Positions 49,563-57,525 of a stretch of DNA of 57,525 bases are shown here, piece after piece (position 1 is the stretch's first letter; each line of letters begins with the position of its first letter). Under the pieces are notes generated by a model. The model made no database searches. It was not told where the DNA came from and saw nothing but the letters and a program-made list of their open reading frames with translations. Both the position numbers and the translations under genes were made by a program. The stretch is from Akkermansia muciniphila (lineage in GTDB: Bacteria; Verrucomicrobiota; Verrucomicrobiia; Limisphaerales; BJHT01): the NCBI GenBank assembly GCA_945861535.1, contig CAMAUZ010000048.1:1-57525 (forward strand), read 5' to 3'.

Positions 49563-50684
49563 TTATCGCGGTGCGGTGGCGAGCTCGGCGAGTTTGCGCG
49601 CGGCGCGACCGTCGGCGAGCACGGTGGCGGCCAGGTCCCAGCCCTCGGCCATCGTGCGCGTGCGGGCGGCGACGAAGAGCGCGGCGGCGGCGTTGAGCAG
49701 GACGGCGTCGCGTTTGGGGCCGCGTTCTTCGCCGTGCAGGAGGCGGCGGATGATGGTGGCGTTGGCGTGGCGGTCCGCGCCGGCGAGGTCGCTGAGCTGC
49801 GCGGGGAGCAACGGGAAATCCTCCGGCGACACGACGGACAGGGAGAAGCCGCGGTCTTGGTAAAACTCGGCGACGGTGTTCGGGCCGAGGGTCGAGAGTT
49901 CGTCGAGATGCGCGGGGCCGGCGCCCGGCGCGGCGTTGGGCGCGGCGTTGGGTGCGGACACATCATTGCTCGCGGTTGCCAGCGCCGCGTTCGGCACTTC
50001 GCCGCAGACGACCATGCCGCGGCGGAGGCCGAGGGATTGCAGCACGCGCGCCATCGGTTCGCAGAGCTGCGGGCGCGGCACGCCGACGAGCTGCGCGGTG
50101 GGGCGCGCCGGATTCAGCAGCGGGCCGAGGAAGTTGAAGATGGTGCGTTGTCCGCGCTCGGCGCAGAGCTTGCGCGCGGGGGCGATGTGCCGGAAGGCGG
50201 GGTGATATTTCGGCGCGAAGAAGAAGGCGAAGCCGTGTTCGCGCAACGAGCGCGTCGCCTGCTCGGGCGTGAGTTCCACGGGGATGCCGAGGGCCTCGAG
50301 GACATCCGCGCTGCCGGCTTGCGAGGTGATGGCGCGGTTCCCGTGCTTGGCCACGGTGACGCCCGCCGCAGCAGCGACGATGGCGACGGTGGTCGAGATG
50401 TTGAAGGTGTTCAGCCGGTCGCCGCCGGTGCCGCAGACATCGAGGATTTCGCCAAACTGCCGGGTCGCGGGATCAATCGGCGGCGCGATGGATTTGTCGC
50501 GGAGCGCGCGGGCGAAGGCGGCGATCTCGGCGGTGGTTTCGCCCTTGAGCGCGAGCGCGGTCAGGAAATCCGCTTTGCAATCAGGGGTGACTCGTTCATC
50601 AATCAATTGCCCCACGGCCGCGGCCACCTGGGTTTCCGAAAGCGCTTGGGCGCGGCCGAGTTGGTCGGTGAGAGAAGTTAGCAC
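49563..50684 (-). CDS. trpD: Anthranilate phosphoribosyltransferase TrpD
   Basis: A 373-residue enzyme. GTG 50684 (VLTSLTDQLGRAQ) is chosen; upstream in-frame codons are encoded by repeat F2. Motifs: ILDVCGTGGDRLNTFNISTT (PRPP binding), VAKHGNRAITSQAGSADVLEAL, NFLGPLLNPARPTAQLVGV. It joins anthranilate and PRPP in tryptophan synthesis. An Ala/Pro-rich insertion (SAPNAAPNAAPGAGP) sits between the dimer and catalytic lobes near residue 270. It stands alone, away from other trp genes. Confidence 0.93.
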   Translation of the reverse strand: MLTSLTDQLGRAQALSETQVAAAVGQLIDERVTPDCKADFLTALALKGETTAEIAAFARALRDKSIAPPIDPATRQFGEILDVCGTGGDRLNTFNISTTVAIVAAAAGVTVAKHGNRAITSQAGSADVLEALGIPVELTPEQATRSLREHGFAFFFAPKYHPAFRHIAPARKLCAERGQRTIFNFLGPLLNPARPTAQLVGVPRPQLCEPMARVLQSLGLRRGMVVCGEVPNAALATASNDVSAPNAAPNAAPGAGPAHLDELSTLGPNTVAEFYQDRGFSLSVVSPEDFPLLPAQLSDLAGADRHANATIIRRLLHGEERGPKRDAVLLNAAAALFVAARTRTMAEGWDLAATVLADGRAARKLAELATAPR

Positions 50685-50760
50685 GGGCGGATGGTAGGAC
50701 AGCGGTGGCCGTCGCCAAAGGGGAAAGTGCGCCGCGCGGGCGCTTCCGGGCACGGCCCCC

Positions 50761-50916
50761 GTAGCGCAGGTTTCCAAACCTGCTGTATCGCCGATTTCCA
50801 AATCGGCAGGGGCTGCGGGATTTCGAGCGCGTGCGACCGGCCGTGGCGTTACGGGTGGCCGGGGCGCCCGCGGGTTTGGAAACCCGCGATACAGCAGACT
50901 TGGAAGTCTGCGCTAC
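50761..50916. repeat. Palindromic element F2
   Basis: Starts GTAGCGCAGG, ends CGCTAC. It holds GCAGGTTTCCAAACCTGC, CCGATTTCCAAATCGG, a CGCGGGTTTGGAAACCCGCG hairpin and GCAGACTTGGAAGTCTGC. The stems differ from those of F1 in a paired manner. Confidence 0.9.
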
Positions 50917-50944
50917 ACGGGGCGGTGCGCGGGTGCGCCGGACT

Positions 50945-51081
50945 TGTGGGTCAGGCTTCCAGCCTGACAGTTGGGGCGGCATCCTTGCCGCCCGTTCTCC
51001 CGTGGGAGCGTGCGGGGCGGCGAAATTGGAACACGGGGCAGGGATGCCCCGTGAACCGGCAGGCAGGGATGCCTGCCCCAC
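50945..51081. repeat. Palindromic element G2
   Basis: Follows F2 after 28 bases. It contains GTCAGGCTTCCAGCCTGAC, GGCGGCATCCTTGCCGCC, GGGGCAGGGATGCCCC and GGCAGGCAGGGATGCCTGCC. It ends 37 bases before the MacA-like start. Confidence 0.88.
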
Positions 51082-51118
51082 CCGCAGTTCGGAAATTTTT
51101 TAAGCATCTCAAAACACA

Positions 51119-52468
51119 ATGGCTGACGCAGGAAAAGGCGGTTCGGGTCGGTGGCTGGTCGTCCTGGTGGTGCTCGCGCTGGCGGGCGGCGGCTGGTGGT
51201 ACTGGCGGGGAGCGCCGCCGGCCGAGGTGCAGTACCGCGTGGCCACCGTCGGTCGCGGCGCGCTCACGCAGGCGGTGACGGCGACAGGCCAGCTCAACCC
51301 GGTGGTGAACGTCCAGGTGGGCAGTCAGGTGTCCGGGATCATCGAGAAAATCATGGTGGATTTTAATTCGCGCGTGTCCTCCAACCAGGTCATCGCCCAG
51401 CTTGATCCGGCCACCTTCCGCGCCAACGCCAACCAGGCCGAGGGCGAGCTGGCCAACGCCCGCGCCAGTCTCGAACTGGCCACGATCAACTCCCGGCGCG
51501 CCCAGGACCTCCTCCGAGCGCGGCTCCTCGCACAAGCCGACGCGGACAAGGCGCTCGCCGATCTGCACCAGGCCGAGGCGCAGGTGAAGATTCGCGAAGC
51601 CTCCCTTGAGAAGGCCAAGGTGGATCTCGCGCGCGCCACGATTTATTCCCCGATCGACGGCGTGGTCATCTCGCGCAACGTGGACGTGGGCCAGACCGTC
51701 GCCGCGAGTTTCAGCACGCCGACGCTGTTCCTGATCGCCAACGATCTCGCCAAGATGCAGATCGACGCGATGGTGTCGGAGGCGGATGTCGGCGGTGTCG
51801 AGTTGGGGCAGGAGGTGAATTTCACGGTGGATGCGTTTCCGTATCGCACGTTTCAGGGCCGCGTCGTGCAGGTGCGCAATGCGCCGACCACGGTGCAAAA
51901 CGTCGTCACCTACGACTGCGTGATCGAGGTGAACAACCAGGACCTGAAGCTCAAGCCCGGCATGACGGCGAACGTTTCGGTGGTCGTCGCGCAGCGGCCG
52001 GATGCGGTGAAAATCCCCAATGCGGCGTTTCGATTCCGTCCGGCGGAAACGGCGGACGCGAAGAAATCCGGCGCGGCGGGCAAAGGCACGAACCAGACCG
52101 CCGAGGCTGGTGGCCGGATGCGTGAGGGCGGCGGCGGGGGGGGCGCGAGCGGTGCGGGGCGTCCGCCGGGAATGGGTGCAGGCGGTGGCCGTCCGGGCGG
52201 TCCGGGGCGGACGGAACCACGGTCGGCGCGAACCATTTACGTGCTGCCCGCCAGCGCGAGCCGCAATGAGGACGGCACGACGAATGGCAAACCGCAGCCG
52301 GTGCAGGTGAAGACCGGCATCAGCGACGGCGCGTTTACGGAGATTCTCGAAGGCGTGAAGGAAGGCGACACGATCGTGACCGGACAGACCGTGACCGGTG
52401 CGGACGCGGCGAAGGCCCCGGCGGCGAATCCGTTCGGCGGCGGCAGCTCGGGGATGCGGCGTTATTGA
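51119..52468 (+). CDS. macA: MacA-like periplasmic adaptor (membrane fusion protein)
   Basis: A 449-residue protein with one N-terminal membrane helix (WLVVLVVLALAGGGWWYW). It has the lipoyl/barrel layout of HlyD/MacA adaptors: TGQLNPVVNVQVGSQVSGII, a long alpha-hairpin with NARASLELATINSRRAQDLL and AEAQVKIREASLEKAKVDLA, TIYSPIDGVVISRNVDVGQTV, and a final domain after DLKLKPGMTANVSVVV. A Gly/Arg-rich insert (about residues 335-365) is unusual. It links a MacB-type ABC exporter to an outer-membrane channel. The macB genes lie 2.3 kb downstream, after an unrelated gene and several repeats. Confidence 0.9.
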   Translation: MADAGKGGSGRWLVVLVVLALAGGGWWYWRGAPPAEVQYRVATVGRGALTQAVTATGQLNPVVNVQVGSQVSGIIEKIMVDFNSRVSSNQVIAQLDPATFRANANQAEGELANARASLELATINSRRAQDLLRARLLAQADADKALADLHQAEAQVKIREASLEKAKVDLARATIYSPIDGVVISRNVDVGQTVAASFSTPTLFLIANDLAKMQIDAMVSEADVGGVELGQEVNFTVDAFPYRTFQGRVVQVRNAPTTVQNVVTYDCVIEVNNQDLKLKPGMTANVSVVVAQRPDAVKIPNAAFRFRPAETADAKKSGAAGKGTNQTAEAGGRMREGGGGGGASGAGRPPGMGAGGGRPGGPGRTEPRSARTIYVLPASASRNEDGTTNGKPQPVQVKTGISDGAFTEILEGVKEGDTIVTGQTVTGADAAKAPAANPFGGGSSGMRRY

Positions 52469-52490
52469 GCGGAGGTTTTTTTGCCACGCA

Positions 52491-52520
52491 TGAAACGCGG
52501 ATGAAACACCGGGAAACAGA
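52491..52520. repeat. Single family E-like arm
   Basis: GCATGAAACGCGGATGAAAC in the gap behind macA. No partner arm close by. Weak match only. Confidence 0.35.
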
Positions 52521-52537
52521 AAGCGTGAGCGCGGACG

Positions 52538-52644
52538 CGGAGCGCGGGCGTCCCGCCCGCAGCGGCAACGTAGCTCCGGGGTGCCTGGGATTTTTTATCG
52601 CCTCTGAAAGTGCGGAGCCGCTGCGGCCCGGAGTGCCGCGCTCC
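52538..52644. repeat. Palindromic element I2
   Basis: Left GCGGAGCGCGGGCGTCCCGC at 52538, right arm ending GTGCCGCGCTCCG at 52644, length and words as I1. Second copy of family I. Confidence 0.82.
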
Positions 52645-52676
52645 GGGGGCGAAACAGTGCGCGAGCCTCTTGGTAT

Positions 52677-52903
52677 CAATCGTTGCGTAAGTCTGTGCCG
52701 GGACTGCGGTAACAAGCAGCGCGTCCGTCTCCCTCGCCCCGTGACGCACGAACGGGGAGAGGGCCGGGGAGAGGGGTGCTTCCCCACTGCGAGCCGCCCG
52801 ACATTGCGGAGCGCCTCCTCTCCCCGACCCTCTCCTCCGTTCCGAACGGAGGAGAGGGAGCCGGAGGCCCCAGTGCGGACTGCACGAACTTTCGCAAAGA
52901 CTG
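52677..52903. repeat. Element K1, enlarged by an inner palindrome
   Basis: Outer parts match element K2 (CAATCGTTGCG..., AACAAGCAGCGCGTCCGTCT, CACGAACGGGGAGAGGG). The middle holds extra sequence with CTCTCCTCCGTTCCGAACGG and the reverse complement behind it. By comparison with K2, an additional palindromic piece seems to have entered the element. Confidence 0.7.
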
Positions 52904-52905
52904 AC

Positions 52906-52980
52906 AGGGTGCGTCTGTCCTCAGCACGCCGCGTGCGGTGCGAATGTCCCACCGGCGCGCTGGGGACAGACGCGCCCTAC
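52906..52980. repeat. Palindromic element H2
   Basis: Left AGGGTGCGTCTGTCCTCAGC at 52906, right arm about 52951-52980 ending GACAGACGCGCCCTAC. Same family as H1 and H3. Confidence 0.82.
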
Positions 52981-53079
52981 CAGCGACCGCCGGTTCCAAG
53001 GTTCCCTCTGCCAGCATTGGCTTCGTTTCACCAATGATCAGCGTCAGTTCATTCAATTGAAGCTCAGTTTCCTTTTCCC

Positions 53080-54042
53080 ATGAAAGCCATTGTTGTTCGC
53101 CAGACTGGTGCCCCCGACGTGATGCGTCTCGAGACCGTTCCCGACCCGCAGCCCGCGGCGGGACAGGTGCTCGTGCGCGTGCGCGCGGCGGGCGTGAATC
53201 CCGTGGACACCTATATTCGCAGCGGAGCGTATGCGCGCGCGGCGGGGTTGCCGTACACGCCCGGCCTTGATGCCGCGGGCACGGTCGAGGCCGTGGGCGC
53301 GGGCGTCACGGCGTTCGAGGCCGGCGAGCGCGTGTACACGGCGGGCGCGTTGACGGGCGCGTACGCCGAGCTGGCGCTGTGCGAGGTCGGGCAGGTGCAT
53401 CGGCTGCCGGACGCGTGCTCGTTCGGTCAGGGCGCGGCGCTGGGCGTGCCGTATGCCACGGCGTATCGCGCGCTGTTTCACAAGGGCCGAGCGGTGGCGG
53501 GGCGCACGGTGCTGGTCCACGGCGCGAGCGGCGGCGTGGGCACGGCGGCGGTGCAGCTCGCGCGCGTGGCGGGCCTGCGCGTGTTCGGCACGGCGGGCAG
53601 CGAGGCGGGCCGCAAACTCGTCGCGGCGCAGGGCGCGCATGAGGTGCTCGATCATCGCGACCCGGATTATTTGAAACGGCTGATGGAACTGACCGGCGGC
53701 CGCGGCGTGGACCTGATTCTCGAAATGCTCGCCAACGTGAACCTCGCCAAGGACCTCACCGTGCTCGCGCAGTTCGGCCGCGTCGTCGTCATCGGTAACC
53801 GCGGCACCATCGAGATCAACCCGCGCGACACGATGATGCGCGACGCGACCATCCTCGGCATGACGCTTTTCAACGTCAGCCCCGCCGAGCTGGCGAGCAT
53901 CCACGAGGCGCTGTTTGCCGGTCTGGAAAACGGCACGCTGCGGCCCGTGGTGGGAAAAGAACTGCCGCTCGCCGAAGCCCCGCGCGCCCACGAGGACGTG
54001 CTGAAAGCGGGCGCGCTCGGGAAGATCGTGCTGGTGCCGTGA
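53080..54042 (+). CDS. NADPH:quinone oxidoreductase (zinc-free MDR family, QOR-like)
   Basis: A 320-residue enzyme. VRVRAAGVNPVDTYIRSGAY is the QOR N-terminal signature, AGERVYTAGALTGAYAELAL follows, and VLVHGASGGVGTAAVQLAR is the NADPH-binding Rossmann motif. No zinc ligands are present, typical of quinone or enone reductases. It sits between macA and the macB ATPase gene, separated from both by repeats, so it is probably expressed independently. Substrate unknown. Confidence 0.9.
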   Translation: MKAIVVRQTGAPDVMRLETVPDPQPAAGQVLVRVRAAGVNPVDTYIRSGAYARAAGLPYTPGLDAAGTVEAVGAGVTAFEAGERVYTAGALTGAYAELALCEVGQVHRLPDACSFGQGAALGVPYATAYRALFHKGRAVAGRTVLVHGASGGVGTAAVQLARVAGLRVFGTAGSEAGRKLVAAQGAHEVLDHRDPDYLKRLMELTGGRGVDLILEMLANVNLAKDLTVLAQFGRVVVIGNRGTIEINPRDTMMRDATILGMTLFNVSPAELASIHEALFAGLENGTLRPVVGKELPLAEAPRAHEDVLKAGALGKIVLVP

Positions 54043-54227
54043 TTGCGCCTATGGAGTTGCAACCGCCATTGGAACCGCAGAGACGCGATGAACACAGCGG
54101 AGGCGGAGTCGCCACCAAGGCGGAGCGCGACCTTCCCGGTTGCAGCGAGTGGGGTGGCAAGGGAGAGGTGGAATACTCTGACTGCTTTCGCATGGCGTAC
54201 GCGCTGCGGGCGGGAACGCCCGGTTCC

Positions 54228-54503
54228 CGTCCCGGAGGGACGCCGGAGGAGATTAGCCGGGGGCAAGGCCGCCCCAGCGGACGCCGCCCCCGGAAACCGA
54301 GCCGCGTGGCTCCGTGCCCCAACGGGGCATCGAAGAAAATGGCCCGAGGCAACGAGCGGTGGCGGAAATGCTGTGGAGAGGACGCCGCCAAAAACTTCTT
54401 CGATGCCCCGCTGGGGCATGGATCGTTCGGCGGCGCAACCGGGGGCCGCGCCCGCTGCGCGGACTTGCCCCCGGCTAATTTCCTGCGGGGTCCCTCCGGG
54501 ACG
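54228..54503. mobile_element. Palindromic element D3, 276 bp
   Basis: Same arms and inner pair as D1, same orientation, identical core length. Homologous flanks reach about 54070 on the left and about 54590 on the right. No gene is seen in 54043-54736 apart from these repeats. Confidence 0.85.
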
Positions 54504-54588
54504 GCGAGCCAAGCGTTGGCGACAATTCATCAGTCGTCGGCCGACGGCCACGGCTGCACCAAAATCCCCGCGGGCCGTGAGAATTTTT

Positions 54589-54723
54589 CGCGGAGCGCGG
54601 CTGTGTGCGCGGAGCACCAGCCGCAGCGGGTTGGCCGCAAGGAACGCCTCCAAATCCCACGGGTGCGGGCGCGGTTTCGGGGCCGCTGCGGCTGGTCCTC
54701 GGCGGACACAGCCGCGCTCCGCG
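54589..54723. repeat. Palindromic element J1 abutting the MacB ATPase start
   Basis: Inverted arms at 54589-54629 (CGCGGAGCGCGGCTGTGTGC, then ...CACCAGCCGCAGCGG) and 54682-54723. It ends 13 bases before ATG 54737, so the ribosome binding region follows the arm directly. Confidence 0.82.
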
Positions 54724-54736
54724 GGCACGGCTTAGC

Positions 54737-55498
<762 letters not shown>

Positions 55499-55530
55499 AA
55501 ACATGCACCACGGTTAGGAGTGGAATGAGA

Positions 55531-55974
55531 GCGGGGGGAGAAGCTCAAAGCTCAAAGTTCAAAGCTCAAGGGAAGGAACAAATCTCAAGCTCCACGGTGA
55601 CATTCCCGGCGCGGGAGAAGGTTTGTGGAACGAGGTTTTCGGCGGGCCGCCGAAAACGGCACGCCAGCGGCGTGCGCTCCCCGGGCGTGCCGGAGGCACG
55701 CGAGATATTGGTCATTGCGAGAGTTGGTGCCGTCCGCACCGGGGCCTCCGTCTCCCTCTCCCCGTTCGTGCCTCACGGGGCGAGGGAGACGGACGCGCTG
55801 CTTGTTACAACGATCCGGGCACGAACTTTCGCAACGATTGGAAAACGCCACCCTCCGCACGCGGTCTGCGGTTCGCCGCGGCTCTCCACTTCCGCTTCAC
55901 ACTTCGCTTTGCACCTTGGCCCTTGGCCCTTCCCTTGAGCTTTGATCTTTAATCTTTGAGCTTTTCCTCCCCCG
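55531..55974. repeat. Element B5: heptad-arm pair enclosing element K2
   Basis: Left arm 55531-55593, outward heptads TTGAGCT, TTGAACT, TTGAGCT, TTGAGCT. Right arm 55911-55974: TTGAGCT, TTGATCT, TTAATCT, TTGAGCT, then T and C tracts, ending two bases before the permease ATG. K2 and other GC-rich sequence lie between. Confidence 0.8.
55712..55843. repeat. Element K2
   Basis: Contains CTCCCTCTCCCCGTTCGTGC and its near reverse complement, with AGCGCGTCC / GGACGCGCT words at the end. It matches the outer part of K1 in opposite orientation. Confidence 0.75.
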
Positions 55975-55976
55975 CC

Positions 55977-57194
<1,218 letters not shown>

Positions 57195-57525
57195 TGGTGA
57201 TGGGTGGCGGGTGACGGCAGGGCAGGGGCGGAGAGGCTGCTCGCGGCGAGTCGTGGCGGGCACCGCGAGCTGGGAGCATACGGACCAGCGCGCTGTTCGG
57301 CGTCCTCTCGCTGCAACCGGGGAAAATTTTCCAGGCCGGAAATCTTCGCTGAGAACCAGTGAACCGGCTGCGGTTGCCCAAATCCCCACGTAAGGAATGG
57401 AAAACCCGGTCCTCGCCCTTGTTGACAAGGGTTTCAGGCGCTTCGACATGCAATACCGGTTGTCTGCAACATAAAAACGTGCGGCAGCCCTGTATTTATT
57501 GATCAGAACTGCATTTCGCAGTTCC
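57195..57525. other. Terminal intergenic stretch with a hairpin at the window edge
   Basis: No gene seen. A hairpin GAACTGC, loop ATTTC, GCAGTTC lies at 57506-57524, possibly the start of another repeat that is cut off by the window edge. Confidence 0.45.

Noticed and set aside
57506-57524. Intrinsic terminator at the window end
   Set aside because: The hairpin is clear but the sequence stops directly after it, so a T-run cannot be checked and the nearest gene end is 311 bases away.

Overview
The window is a GC-rich chromosome segment that reads as a member of the Verrucomicrobiota (PVC group). This is inferred from gene content. Pointers are a 619-residue GreA-type factor with a long N-terminal extension like that of chlamydiae, a PQQ-type dehydrogenase fused to cytochrome c, a DUF1587/1592-family cytochrome, a UxaE-type epimerase and a cdaA-ybbR-glmM operon. 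A Pedosphaera/Limisphaerales-like lineage is plausible but cannot be confirmed here. Shine-Dalgarno sequences are weak or absent before many genes, so several starts rest on domain or signal-peptide boundaries. I recognise no tRNA, rRNA, CRISPR array, transposase or phage gene.

Layout. 1-5.5 kb: an LpxL-like acyltransferase (cut by the window edge), a LolA-like carrier, a FabZ-like dehydratase, a lipoprotein, an AMP-ligase, a GT2 glycosyltransferase and a small membrane protein, which together resemble one end of an aryl-polyene-type lipid cluster. 6-9 kb: a TPR/MshEN protein and a PilB/GspE ATPase. 9.2-16 kb: three GT4 glycosyltransferases, a WecA/MraY-like phosphoglycosyltransferase and MoeA. 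16-22 kb: a lipoprotein with a small helical partner, an NHL-repeat protein, an alpha/beta hydrolase, and a cNMP-binding histidine kinase. 22-31.4 kb: a degenerate ABC ATPase, GlgB, and two large secreted cytochromes facing away from each other. 31.5-37.2 kb: heptosyltransferase, phosphoesterase, acylphosphatase, Pgi, UxaE. 37.4-41.5 kb: a putative toxin-antitoxin pair, the long GreA, RsmB, a CWC protein. 41.7-46.1 kb: an operon of ATP-grasp, folP, cdaA, ybbR and glmM (pterin synthesis, c-di-AMP synthesis and cell-wall precursor supply). 46.4-57.5 kb: frr, a radical SAM protein, trpD, and a MacAB-type export system split by a quinone oxidoreductase gene.

The most unusual feature lies between the genes. 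Almost every long gap holds dispersed inverted-repeat elements of at least a dozen families (called A to O here). In most families each arm contains small hairpins of its own. Elements are inserted inside one another, and some supply start codons, stop codons or C-termini to neighbouring genes. One family (B) has arms made of exactly four heptads of consensus TTGAGCT in all nine arms seen. In five places an arm of this family lies just before a start codon, and one B pair brackets the toxin-antitoxin module. Another family (D) is a 276-bp element present three times at exactly the same core length. No mobilising enzyme for these elements is encoded in the window.
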